Translations under genes and position numbers: made by a program
DNA from: Vitrella brassicaformis
Lineage: Eukaryota; Sar; Vitrellaceae
Reading direction: 5' to 3'
Length of the DNA: 63,234 nucleotides
Assembly: GCA_001179505.1 (NCBI GenBank)
Contig: CDMY01000504.1
Location: 1-63,234 of the forward strand
Shown: piece by piece, positions 31,792-43,353 of the stretch
Layout: every line of letters starts with the position of its first letter
Numbering within the stretch: position 1 is the first letter of the stretch
The notes under the pieces: generated by a model
The model's database searches: none
What the model was told of the DNA's origin: nothing
The model's input: the letters and a program-made list of their open reading frames with translations, nothing else

Positions 31792-34373
31792 ATGTCGTCA
31801 TTCGTCGGATTTCTCCTCATCGCATCTGCCGCTGGTCTCTCGTGCCGTCCCACCTCAGCCTGGCAGCCTTATGAGCACCTCAAGATGCCTCTCGCTTCAC
31901 CTCTGGCGGGAATCGACCGCCCGACTCATCGCCTGCGACGCGCGCCGTCCTTCGTCCCACCTACCATCGCGGAGCCTGCTGCTTCCACACTGGCAGGGGG
32001 GCGGCGTGCGGCGCCTGGGTGGTTGTCGCTGAATGAGGGGGGATCCATGGATTGGTGGGTGTCGGGGCCAATGGTGGAGGATATGGTTGCCAGCTACACG
32101 AGGGGGCTGGACGACGTGCCGCTGCCCCTGCAGGCGTCCATCTTCCGGATGATTCCCGCACACCCTTATGAGACGCCGACCGGACTACACGGAGACCCTG
32201 CATGTGAGTGCAGTGCAAATGTGGTGGGTGGGTGGGTGGGTGAGGGATGGTTATGGGTGGTGTGGCGTCCTTTCGTTCCCTTGTCCCTCTTTGTGTGTGT
32301 GCAGCCCATGTTCTCGCCTCCACCTTCTTGCTGGACGCGCCTCATGAGCCGCTGTTCGTCACGCGAAGCGACAAAGTCATTGACGCAGGTCAGGTCAGCC
32401 AGGGGGGTAGAGTAGAAGGGGGAAAAGAACGTGGCTGCGTTGTGTGCATGATGTCAGACTATGTGATACTCCAGTCGACGTTCACCAACAGCACAGTAAG
32501 TTTGTATGTGGACGGGACGGGCAGAGGGATGGCAGCTCGTAGCCTACACGCACCACACACTACATTCCACCCAACTGATGCGTGTGCGCACTGCAGCTGT
32601 TGGGTCGTGTGGTCATGAAGTGCCCCAAGTGGGATGTGGCCTTCATCAAACTCCAAGAGCCATACTCACTCGACGTAAGTCGACGAGCCGCACATCAGAC
32701 AGGCAGGCAGGCAGGCAGGCAGTTCTTTCCTCCTTCCATCATTCAGGCATACAAGCAGTATGTGAGTGAGAAGCTGGGTGGCGTTGTCCCCGAGCCGTTC
32801 GTGGCGGAGGACGCCTCACACGAGGCCATCGAGGGCGCACCAGTCATGGTGATGGGCTACATGGCCAACCAAGGCTCCATGCTGCCAGCTGATGTCGAGG
32901 TGGGTGAGGGTGAGGGCAAGCTTTCGTACAGCCCATATACCGGCCCAGCTACCCTGCACGGCACACTCAAGGGTGAGGGGAGGTGGGAGGGGACGCAGAC
33001 AGACTGAATGCCATGTGCCTCTCTGCATTCTGTCACATTTCCTCGCTCACCCGTGTGTGTACATGTCAGATACTCTGTGCTCCATCGAGAATGGCGTGAT
33101 GCTGCCGCACAATGTCTACGTCCCTTTCGGCACGTCTGGCGGCCCCACCGTCGAGCGCAACACGGGCAGAGTGCTGGGCATGAGCGCTGTTGCCTACCTA
33201 GGTATGATTCATGTACGTGGACCGTTCGTTCCTTTGTGACTGCATCTTTGGTTGGTGTAGAGGACGAGGATGACGAAATGGCCCCGTCTGAGATGCCGAC
33301 ATTTCTGTCTGTGTTCGTCTGGAAGCTCCTCATGCTCGCCCGGGTGTACGCCGACAACCAGAAGGAGGAATTCACTACAATCGTAAGACAGACCACAGAC
33401 AACAGACAGACAGACACCCACACCCACACCCACCCACCGATCTTCTCGCCTTCTCTACGCATCGATGCGATGCATGGATGCCTCCCCATCCATGCAGGTC
33501 GGTATTCCTCGTCTGGAGAAGGATTGGTCCAAGAATGAGACCGAGATGTGTTTCTCAGAGGGCCTTATGAAGGCCGGCTTGGCGTCTGCAAGCTACGAAG
33601 AGATGGCGCCTCTCGACGTCGAGATTCAGCAGCTTCGAGAGGCTTTCACGGACGCGGTGCTGCGGAAGCACTGGGACGTGCTGTCGGTGGCGTTTGGGAT
33701 GGAGAACATCAAGAAGGAGGACATCGACGAGATGCCTGCGCCCATCTTCTTCGTACGCTTGAGCAAGACCAAAATGATCCTTCAGTCACCGATCCGCCCA
33801 CCAAATAAATGTGTGCGTGTGTGTGTCCCCCTGTGCACTGCAGCAAGTGCTGCACGACCTGATGTATCTGTGGGTGAACCCACACATACATCAGGTCCCT
33901 GCCAGAAGAGACTGGGTACACAGCAGGCAGCCGCTGATTTGATTAGCACTGAGTGAGTATCGATCGCTGCCTTCCTTGTGTGTGTGTGGCCATACATACA
34001 TACATACATACATAAATCTGCAGGTCGATCGTCATCGGTATCTGTTTCCTACTGTGTCCGAGCTGCTGGGTCGCAACGCGACGGCCTTGGGCATGATGGG
34101 CATTGACTATTTCTTGGCGTCTGTCCAGGCCTACAATGCCAATGCCTTGAACGAGATGGGCCAGATGGTCACTCAGTCTATGCATGCGTCTGTCCTGGCC
34201 CAAAAAGGTAAGGTATACCTAGGGGGTCCTGTCGTATGTGTGTGTGCACACGCTAAGCTACAGGCAGGCAGGCCATTCGTTCAGCTACCAACGTATCCCT
34301 TGTGTGCCCACCTCTCCCTTCTTTCATTCATTCAGACACTGATGAAAGCATTGGCGCGCAGCCGGAGGGCTGA
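31792..34373 (+). CDS. Trypsin-like serine protease with plastid-type leader
   Basis: About ten exons, starting at the Met at 31792 and ending with TGA at 34371-34373. Residues 1-24 (MSSFVGFLLIASAAGLSC..PTSAW) form a secretory signal with an aromatic residue after the likely cleavage site. A basic, Ser/Pro-rich stretch follows, as in plastid transit peptides of complex algae. The catalytic domain shows KWDVAFIKLQEPY (the Asp position) and VPFGTSGGPTVERNTG (GTSGGP nucleophile Ser), typical of chymotrypsin-fold S1/Deg-type proteases. The His position is probably near SHVLAST, but the usual TAAH is not evident. The C-terminal 250 residues are helical and unrecognised. It may act in the plastid or secretory pathway. 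The join around 33900-34020 is uncertain. Confidence 0.65.
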
Positions 34374-35119
34374 TTTGATTTGTCGGGTCGGCAGGTGCTG
34401 AGCGGCCGAAGGATCTATTCACACATTTTTTTATTGTGTGACATGAGACAGAGGGTGCGACTGCATTTAGGAAGGTTCTCCAGGGTCCTATGCGTCTGTC
34501 TGTCTATCGCACTCTGTCTAGTCGTGTCGACGGGATGAGGGTTTAGTCAGGTCGGCCGTGAGTGTGCCGTGCCGTCAGGTCGGATGGATCACATAATTAG
34601 TGGCACGGCGGGCGGCAGACAGCAGAGGGACGCGACGCGACACGGCCGTCACACACATCATGTGGCCGTCGTATTTGTTACTTACATGCTCAGATTGACT
34701 GCATGGCATGTGTGTGCTGCGCTGCGCTCAGAAGGAGAGAGGCGAACTCCTGACTGACTGACGCGGGCTGGTTGGCTGTGTGGTGACGGTGTGTGGGTGT
34801 GGGCATGTTGGGCTGCATGATACATAAGACAACCAACAGGTTTTTGTCGTACAGGTAAGGTAGAACAGGCTGTTTGGCTGGAGGGATGGCTGGCGTGGAA
34901 CGGCCATGGGTGTCTGTGGTGAGTGGTAGACATGACAGCGCCGCGTGTGTGTGCGAATGAAATTCTTCCACGTGTGTGTGGTGCGCTGGTGAGTGCGACG
35001 CGGGAAGGACACACACACTTGACGACACATCGCAGGAGCGAATCAACGCACCAGGTCCATCCAATGCACGCAGCGATAGACAAGTGGACGCCCTTCTGTG
35101 TGCCTCGTGTGCCTTGCTT
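34374..35119. other. Intergenic, little to report
   Basis: GTGT-rich and Cys-codon-rich frames on the minus strand only. No gene is supported before the CBM25-like fragment. Confidence 0.45.
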
Positions 35120-35209
35120 GCTGACCTCCATGGTGACGTCCAGCCATCTGTCTTGACTAGAGTAGTGCATGATGCACTCGGACCAGCCTGTGCGGTAACG
35201 TACTTCAAC
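35120..35209 (-). pseudogene. Fragment resembling a CBM25-type starch-binding domain
   Basis: The minus strand reads VEVRYRTGWSECIMHYS followed by WLDVTMEVS. This resembles the start of CBM25/CBM53 starch-binding domains (aromatic-rich TGW...IHYS...W.dVpM). A GTCAGC donor-like site follows METhionine-Glu, so it could be one exon, but no flanking exons continue the domain. It may be a relic or an isolated exon of an unresolved gene. Confidence 0.3.
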
Positions 35210-35247
35210 CCAGCATGGCAACAATACCAACGATTTCCCGTTTTCGA

Positions 35248-35318
35248 CGCCCAACGTAGGACATACTCGAGATTTTCTCGACGCGAGACGCGGCGTCAGA
35301 GATGTCCTACGTTGGGCG
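35248..35318. repeat. Perfect 17-bp inverted repeat (hairpin)
   Basis: CGCCCAACGTAGGACAT at 35248-35264 is exactly mirrored by ATGTCCTACGTTGGGCG at 35302-35318, with a 37-base loop that contains a smaller GACGC/GCGTC stem. It lies upstream of the CBM25-like fragment. Confidence 0.9.
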
Positions 35319-35790
35319 AGCAAACAGACCATTTTTGGCGTTTTGTAAGGCTGATGTCCGGCGGTCAGTCCCCTCTGTCTGTCTGAGTTATGAACATACG
35401 GAACCGTCCAGCCCCTCCAGGCCAGGCAGCACACCACGCACGTACACATTTTCTCGCCCCTCCTCCATCATACAGCCTGAGACCCCGACAAAATGCCACT
35501 TTGGTGAGGAATGTGGCAGGAACACCTCTCTACACACACCTCCCCTCCCCTCTCCTCTACTGGCTCCTCTATGTCTCTATGCATCGCATCGCACGGCATC
35601 CCTCTCACACAAATACGCGCACAAGAACCCTCACCCATCCATCCATCCACCCACTCGCTTATCGCCATACACATGCATGCTGCACACGCCGCAAACACCG
35701 CACACAGAGCAAAACTGTCGGCCGCTTCTCGACTTGACTGGCTGGGAAGGGCCCTCAGGCTGGCGTGAAAGTGTGTGCGCCGTCACATCT
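35319..35790. other. Intergenic, C-rich
   Basis: Pyrimidine- and CA-rich sequence with no supported frame; 3' flank of the ITP pyrophosphatase gene. Confidence 0.45.
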
Positions 35791-37044
35791 TCACTCTCCG
35801 CTTTTCACTTTCTTGGCTGCATGGGCGGTCAGGAACTCCTCCTTGTGCTGCACCAGATATGTCTGATCAGACGAGGCAGTATCACACATACCTCGCCGTG
35901 GTCCTTCGCCATTTCGTTCCTTCCCCTTCCTCCCTGATGCTCACTTTGAGTTTTTCGAGGGCTCTGTATCTGTGTGAGATGGTGTTTTTGAGCTCCTTGG
36001 TCATCTCGGCATAGGTCTGGTCGAAGCCGTGGGGCTGGAAGATCGGGTCCCTGAAACCGCCACACGCACACAAATAAATGCACGTATGGTGGGCATGCTG
36101 CTGGTCTGTAGTAGGTCTGTGTGTCGCTCACCATCCGAAATTGGGATCGCCGCGGGCATCGACAATCACACCCTGACGAGAGAGGGGCAGACAACACAAC
36201 ACCAGTGAGGGCTGCATGCAGTCAGCCATGTGTACGCAGCCAGTCGTGCTCGTGCAGCTGACGTACGTTCGTCCGTCCCTCGAAGAGCAGCGGCTTCTCG
36301 AGCGTGTCGTCCATATACGAAAACATGCATAACGCATACGCACTCTTGTCCTGCACGAAAGAACACACCAGTGATTCAGTACCCGTGCCCTCTCCTGGCT
36401 GGTCTGTCTTACGTCGAATCCGGCCAAGAGCTTGGGCAGGTCCTTGTGGCCCAGCTTCTTCAGAAACCACTTGCTGACAACACGCACATCAAGTCACATG
36501 GAAGACTGCATATGCAAGAATGGCATGACCTCCCTCCGGTGCGTTGGGCGTACACGTATGGCCCTGGCAGGCCGCCGAGCGCATTGAAGCAGAGCGATGT
36601 GTCCTCGACGATGACGGGCTGCTTGAGCTGGTTGAAGGCCAGCCGACACTTGCCCACAGAGATGTCTGCAGGATCGCCCTGCAACTCTGGCACTGACCAA
36701 ACACACAACAACACAGGCACTGTGTGATGAAGTGCTCTGGGTGTGTCCAATAGTGTGGATGCTCACAGTCGACATCTGCTGAGGTGAGAGTGACGGTCTT
36801 GCCCAGGATGAACGACACCTCACGAAGCTTGTTCGCATTCCCTGTGTGGACACACACATGTGTGTGCGACGGATGATCAGTGGTATAGATCTTGCCTGTA
36901 CAGAAGCAGAGGACCATCTCCTTCCCCTTCTCCGTCACACACTGCAGCAGACACACATCACCCACACCAAGACACATCACACTGCAACGTCATCTCCTCC
37001 ATCTGTCGGCTGCTTGCATCATCACTCACCATATCGTCAGCCAT
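35791..37044 (-). CDS. ITPA: Inosine triphosphate pyrophosphatase (ITPA/HAM1 family)
   Basis: Hydrolyses ITP, XTP and dITP to monophosphates and so cleans the nucleotide pool. The minus-strand exons give an almost complete protein: [21 protein letters not shown] then [13 protein letters not shown] (the TGNxxKLxE substrate motif); [39 protein letters not shown] (catalytic ED and GLPGPY); [31 protein letters not shown]; and [21 protein letters not shown] with [10 protein letters not shown], ending [18 protein letters not shown]. The conserved TGN is rebuilt only if the intron 36842-36895 starts with GC (ACAG|GCAAGA). No signal peptide is seen, so it is probably cytosolic. It shares a 429-base upstream region with the divergent ClpR gene. 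Confidence 0.9.
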
Positions 37045-37473
37045 CACTGCAGGTTCAACAGGCGTCAGCTCGAGAGCCGTCCGCGACAAGTGATCAGGAT
37101 ACAGCGAGAGGCGTCCAGCGCCTTGCCGTGACCTCGAGCGATGAAAGGGCCGTATCACCCGCTCTGTCAGGCGGAATGCGGACGCACCAATGGGGGTTCG
37201 CTGCAGCACCGCCGGCAGCAGCGACAAGACGACAACGGAACAGACCTTCGCTGAGATGATGAGATCTGCTATAAACGTGCAATGCCCTTGCCTCCCTGGC
37301 GACATCAGACGCCGAGAAATAGAGGGCTTGCAGATATAAGCTCGCAGGCTGATCGCGAGAAGATCTCCCCCTTGTTTGTCGAATGCAGTGCTTCTGGAGT
37401 ACTTATGGAACATAGAAAGCCGTCCGCTGTGCTCGGCTGGTGAGATCTGCCACCGACTGATATTGCAGCGGAG
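37045..37473. promoter_or_regulatory. Bidirectional promoter candidate, ITPA/ClpR
   Basis: Contains AGATCT at 37262-37267, 37361-37366 and 37443-37448, and AGCTCGCA at 37339-37346. Both genes start within or next to these motifs. Confidence 0.5.
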
Positions 37474-39022
37474 ATGCCAAGCAAGAGGACGCTGGCGGAA
37501 GCCATTTATCAGATTGCAGTGTCCAGGCAGACGATGCTCTTCATCCCTTTCATCCTGCTCGCCCTCCCTCTCCCGCACTCCGCTTTTGTCGTTCCCTCTC
37601 CTCCCTGCTCATCACCCGCCAGACTCCCCGCCTCCCCCCTCCCCTCTCAGCTGCGAATGCAGCGCCATGAAGACCCTGCCGACCTGCCGGGCGCAGACGG
37701 CATGGAGCGTCACTTGAGTCGCCATGGCAAGGAGGCGTTCCCTCTCCCGCAGGCAGAGATCACGGCTGACGAGATGAGGATATCTGACAGCATTGCCCGC
37801 ATTAACCGGCTGAACCAACGGAGCCGGCAGAGAGGGATTCCCACGTCGGCTGCCGCCAGGAGGGACAAGAAGAAGCGCGAGAGGCGGTTGGAGATGCAGG
37901 GGCCGCCGATGCCCACGCTGCCTGATGTGGACGACTTCACCATTGACGGGAGGAGGCCCGGCAAGGGCGCGCCGCCCGTCAGCCCGCCGCCTGATCTGCC
38001 GTCGATGCTGCTGCACAACCGTATAGTCTACTTGGGGATGCCTTTGCTGCCTGCCGTGACGGAGCTGATTGTGGCGAAGCTGCTGTACCTCAACTACGAG
38101 AGCGCCACCAAACCCATCTACATGTACATCAACTCACCAGGTGCGAATTGGCCGACAGAAAGGCTGTGTGTGGGCGCACTCGTGTGCACGTCTGTTTGTG
38201 TGTGGTGTGTCACTGCAGGCAGTGAGACTGAGCAGTCTCAGTCCAGTTATGAGACGGAGGCCTTCGCCATAGCCGACGTGATGGCCTACGTGAGGCCGCC
38301 AATACACACCATCGCCGTCGGACAGGCTTGGGGCAGCGCCGCCATGCTGTTGGCTCTCGGTGAGTGAGAAGACTGACAAGGCAGGACAGACAGCTACACA
38401 TGAGATGAGTATACACGCGATGATTTGTGTCATGATGTGATGCAGGTCAGAAGGGCCATCGATACGCCTTGCCCAATGCGTCCATCCTGCTGAAGCAGCC
38501 CAAGGGCCGCGCGCAGGGCGTCGTGTCTGATGTGGCCATCAAGGCCAGGGAGACAGTCAACAACAGGTACCTACCTGCGCAGCCAAACATTCATACACAC
38601 ATACATGAGTGAGTAGGTTCTGTCCGTCTGCATCATGCATCCTGTGTCTAATGGCTGTCATTCAGGCGTGTGGTGACCGACATTGTGGCTGAGCGCACCG
38701 GGCAGAGCAAGGAGCAAGTCGAGAGGGACTTCCTGAGGCTGAGATACCTCGCACCAGAGGAAGCGGTGGAATATGGACTCGTCGACAAGGTCAGCTAGCC
38801 TGACCAGCCAGCCACCCGTCAAGACACTGGCGCACCCCTGTGTGTGTGAATGTGTGTGTGCAGGTGTTGTCAAGCGAGAAGGAGTTGCAGCACCTGCCGA
38901 CATTCATGCGCGAGCTGCAGCGGTTCGGTGCGGTGTCGTCGGACCTGCCATTGCCGCCAGCCAGGAACCCACAACTGTCACCATCTGGATCACACGACCT
39001 CTTCAGAGTGGGGACTACATGA
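37474..39022 (+). CDS. Plastid ClpR, catalytically dead Clp protease subunit
   Basis: Exons 37474-38140, 38219-38359, 38446-38566, 38666-38789 and 38864-39022 (403 residues). A hydrophobic signal (LFIPFILLALPLPHSA) is followed by FVVPSPP and a Ser/Pro-rich stretch, as in leaders for plastids with more than two membranes. The ClpP fold runs from about residue 175: LLHNRIVYLGMPL, PIYMYINSPG, AVGQAWGSAAMLL, YALPNASILLKQP, EEAVEYGLVDKV. In active ClpP the nucleophile Ser lies in GQAAS and the His in HQP; here the positions are Gly (GQAWG) and Lys (LKQP). This marks a ClpR-type subunit that builds the ring without cutting. The C-terminus is extended by about 50 residues. Confidence 0.85.
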
Positions 39023-39471
39023 ATGAATGAGGGAATAGGGAGGGAGGGAGGGAGGGAGGGAGCCCGGCTGTGTTCTTAAGACTGATGTTTGGTGGTGGGA
39101 GAAGATGGCTCGCCAGCTGATGTTTAATTTTTGCTGAGTGGTGTGATTGATGGGTGACCTCATAGCATTAAGCATTACAGTGAGTGACATGAATGCTTTC
39201 ACGAATACTTGACGTGCACTCATCACACGCACACAGAAAGGGTCCGGCATATCGTACGTACGCTACCCGTCCAGTCCATGGCCAGCGAGTCCGTCATTCT
39301 ACTCACAGCAAGTCTGCGTGTATGTGTCCCTCCTCTGCAGTGCAATGCTGCCGGCAGTACCACCACGAGCTAATCCATGTGCCAACCTGACACCACACGC
39401 ACACACATTGACAAAGGTGAGTACACATATCTCTTCCCATGTCCTCACCATCTGGCGTGGCATTTTGGTAT
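39023..39471. other. Intergenic between convergent genes
   Basis: A (GGGA)n tract at about 39040-39060, otherwise unremarkable. Confidence 0.5.
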
Positions 39472-42400
39472 CTATGAGCTTTTCTCGATGATGGTGCGGC
39501 CGTCATCGAACCGCATGGACGTTTCCATAATGTGTGGGAAGTAGAACACGTGGAGCACGGCACAGAAGGTGTTGAGCTGGGAAACTGTGACGATGTCATT
39601 CGGCTCAAGGGTGACCTCGGGCACGACGGGAATGATGACCGCGAGCACCCACAGGAGCCACAAGAAGAGGTCGTCGTTTGTCGCACCATCAGGCAGGTCA
39701 CCTAGAAACAGCAGATCACACCAGACAGGCAGGCAGGCAGATGCTACGTAGGCCTTTCCCCCTTGTGTGTGTGTGTGTTGGAGGAGCCCGGGTGCATACC
39801 GCCACTTACCGGTGAAATCGATGGTCACTCCCTGGATGGCCGGCAAGTCGTGGCTCGCCCACTGCTGCAGACCGTCGCCGTACTGGAGGATGTCGTCCGG
39901 TGATATGTCAATCGTCACCGTCAGGTTCTCGGATACCCTCTCATCACCACCGCTCCCCTCGCTGCTGCCCAGCTGGCCCTTGAGCGCCTTGAGGAAGTAC
40001 ACGGCATCATCAGACCTGCGGAGGCGGATGTGGCGGCATTTGGGCATCTGCTTGGTGACGGCCTTGACGAGGCTGTCGAGCGTCTCCTGGGAGTGGGCCC
40101 TTGGTTGCGTTGCATGCGAATGTGTGGGCGCGGGGGAAGATGCCGTCCAGTCGTAGCCGAATTCGTCATAGTCGTCCATCGGGTACGTGAGCTCCTCACC
40201 ATTGATATCGCCGGGGCCGTCGCCGCCGAACGAATTCGTGAGGCCCTCCTCTCCGCGTTCATGCTCGTCCCGTTCCTGCTGCTGCTCCTCCTCCGCCCAT
40301 GTGCCGCCCCACCCGCTGACACTGCCATGCTCCGCCTCCTTCTCCCAGCCGTCCCCCTCCCAGCCCCCGTCATCAGCACCCTCGCCCATCTCCATCTCCT
40401 CATCGCCTTGCTGCTCGGCGAGACTGGTGGTGCATGTGAATGTGTGGGCGAGGGGGAAGATGGGGAAGACGGTCGGCTGTGCGGCTGAAATGGCGGACGT
40501 CACCTCTCCCCCACTGTACCGCACCTCGTCTGCTATCGCGGCCAATCCAAGAACAAGCTTCTGCACCTGATGGCATACGGACACGCATAGATCACGGGTG
40601 TGCGTGCATGAGTGTCGTCATGGTGCATATAGCAGACAGACACACCTGACGTGATGTGTCAGCTGCCCATCCGATCAGTTCCATGTCTATCTTCAAGGAC
40701 ACGCCCCCGGCTTTGGTGACCGTCAGCTGGTCCAGGGCCTCTGGCTGCATCACCGCCTCCACCAGCCGCCCCACCTCAAGCAGCAGCTCCTTATCCGATG
40801 CGTCGTCGGTCTCAATGTGCAGCTCGCGAAGGTTGTGGCGGCAGCCCCGGCTAACGAGGGTCTCACGCAGCTCGGCCACCGTCTCGCTCCCGGCTCCCCG
40901 CAAATTGATGGGGCCGATGGACTGGAGGCGGGAGAGGGACTTGCCGTCCTTGGGGGCCGTGGACAACAGGCCTTGCTTGACGCTCAAGAGAGTGGTGTCC
41001 ACATCGAACTTCTCCAGATGCTCGCAGGCTCCCATCCAGCGGCTATGACTGCCCTCCATGTCCTCTACGCCATATCCCCACTCCTCCACCAATGTCAGCA
41101 CTCGCAGACGCGGCGTGTACCACACCCGCCCGCCAGTGCGCACGGCCGCGTACTGGTAGGGCAGGCTGTGCACCTCCTCCAGGTGCGACAGGTCGATGGG
41201 GGAGGGGGAGGGGGGCAGCGGGTCCGCCGATATGTCGTAGCGAAACCCGCGAAACCCGCCGTCGTGGTCGTCGTCGAAGCTGATGACCTTGATGGACGAA
41301 GCGGGCTGTGGCACATGGTGCGCTGGCCGTGCTGTCCCCTCCTCTCCACCCTCGTGCTGCCTCTTCTTCTCCTTGTCGCTGATGGCCTTGTGGGCCGCTG
41401 CATTGCCCTCGATGATCGACACCCAAATGCCACCGCACCAGCAGCGGCTGTAGGCGCGAGGCCTGGTGAGGTGCAGGTGCGTCAAATGGATCGCGCGCTG
41501 CCCCCACTTGTGGGCTGTCGCGAGCGGCATCCTCTCCCACAGCTGCCGCACGCCGCCCTCGGCCGATCCGTCGATGGTCAGCTGCGTGTAGTTGGCGGCC
41601 GCCGCGTCGAAGAGGGCCTTGCCGAGGACGCGGCGGCGATGGGTCAGCTCCCAGGGGTGATAGAAGCCGAACACGTTGGCGAGCTCGTCAGGAGAGAGAC
41701 GAAGTGCGGCCTAGGAATTAGACACAGACAGACGGACACAGACAGATGTGATTGAGTGTGCAGAGGTGGCGGGTCGTTCTTTTTGTGGTCACCGGCGGCT
41801 GGTGAGTTGGCTGTTGTCCCGATCTGGAGACCAGTCGATATGACGGCTGCGGTGGGGCAGCGGCACTCACGTCGGAATCAGCTGCGGCCACCTGAATGAA
41901 GCGCAATGACAACAACGAACACAGAGACCGGTCTCCACCTCTCCCTCTTTCCAACTCATTGTCAATGTGCTTGTCTACCTCAGCAGCGAGTCCGTCTGGC
42001 GATGCGTCGACAAAATCCATCTCATCACCGCTCCCACCACCCCCACCAGCAACACCAGCAGCAGCAGCTGCTGCTGTTGAGGCGTCGTCGTCCGTGTGCT
42101 GTGGGCCGTGCAATGCGGCCGGTGCTGTGGTGGTGAGGGCTTCGACCATGTCACGCAGGTCGGACTCTGCAGCAGAGGCGTGGACAGACGCAGCTGTGAG
42201 GCGGCGCAGGACATCACCAGAAGCACCATCGTCGAGCCAACATGCATCACAACTCCACTGCAGCAATGTTAAGGACGGGCAGAAGACATTCTTATGTCCT
42301 TCGGTGTCGTCCGCGTGTCACATCCACTCACTCACCTGGACTTTGTCCTGCAGCAGCCGAGACACATCCGCCGACACAGCAGACTCGGCAACTTGGAATT

Positions 42401-42788
42401 GACCCGACGCAGCCCCGAGTCAAAGCAGCGCGGCCATCGTGTCACCAGATGCACCGCCGTGACGCAGACGCACATCGCAACTCAGTTGCCACATTGCACA
42501 GACGAAAGGGAAGACAATCGTGTGTGCCTCGGTGCCGTGCATCTCATGCACTCACCTTGATTTTGTTCTGCAGCAGCCGAATCCTTTCGTGCAACACATC
42601 CGCCTCGGCACGCAGCTGAAGAGAACCACACGCAAGAACACAGCAGACAGGAGAGGCACGTGTGAGCAAACGCACAGAGCATCACATCTGGTTGGGCTTG
42701 TTGGTGCCTGTACCTCGCTGATGCTAGCAGGAGCTGTGACCGCACCGGCCGTCAGACCCGACGCCGCCATCACGTCCTCTTCCTCCAT
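39472..42788 (-). CDS. F-box-like family protein B
   Basis: The closest relative of gene A, on the minus strand from the Met at 42788 (MEEEDVMAASG) to the stop at 39472-39474 (end TIIEKSS). It has two or more short coiled-coil exons (LHERIRLLQNKIK; VSRLLQDKVQ), a larger variable exon, PSYRLVSRSGQQPTHQPP, and then LSPDELANVFGFYHPWELTHRRRVLG, the F-box-like part. Leucine-rich repeats follow, then an acidic insert (EEEQQQERDEHERGEEG). Compared with A it carries an extra coiled-coil exon and an intact C-terminal frame (QWASHDLPAIQGVTIDF, GDLPDGA). A role as an adaptor in ubiquitin ligases is inferred from the F-box-like pattern only. It stands head to head with gene C. Confidence 0.6.
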
Positions 42789-43353
42789 TGCCGACAACAA
42801 GAGCTACTGTGCGAGTCGGGCCGCCCGTCGCTGATGTCCAGTCATCGTTGCTATCGATGACCTCCGGATATGGGGTGGCACGGGCAGATGGACTGGAGAG
42901 ATAAATCAGTCGGGCTAGATAGCCACAAGCAATTCCATCACTCTGCGACCGACCAATTCGTCACCCCGCCACGCTCTTGAACACCACAAACAGCGGGGTT
43001 TCAGGGTCAAGGGTTTTTGCCCTGTAAATGGAGTTTGGGGAACAGGAGAACAGAGCCAGACAAACACAAGATTCCGGCCAGGTGAGCCATCGCGAAACGC
43101 CACAAAAGAACCTTGGTGTTTCCATCGCCGCTTTGTGGCTGCCGTGCTGTGTTTGTGATGGTCAGGTGATGGTTCGTTGAGAGGAGGTGTAGCGAATCCC
43201 TGTTGCCAGCAGATGGAGCGTGGCGGCGTGCCAGGCGGCCGCATGCGACTCCGAGATGACTCGTCCGTGGGGCTGTCGTCGCACAACGCTCCCAACACGC
43301 AACACAATGCTCCGATGAGTAAGCAACAAGACCACACACAACAACGTAACTGA
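42789..43353. promoter_or_regulatory. Upstream region of divergent genes B and C
   Basis: Contains the heptamer-like string GGGGTTTCAGGGTCAAGGG at 42995-43013, the reverse of the AAACCCT, TGACCCG motif. No AGATCT is seen. No gene in the interval. Confidence 0.35.

Noticed and set aside
34682-35449. A 255-residue minus-strand protein
   Set aside because: Only 30 residues resemble a known module; the rest is repeat-derived and crosses likely splice sites.
37612-38016. Minus-strand frame over ClpR exon 1
   Set aside because: Antisense shadow of the ClpR exon, which has family motifs.
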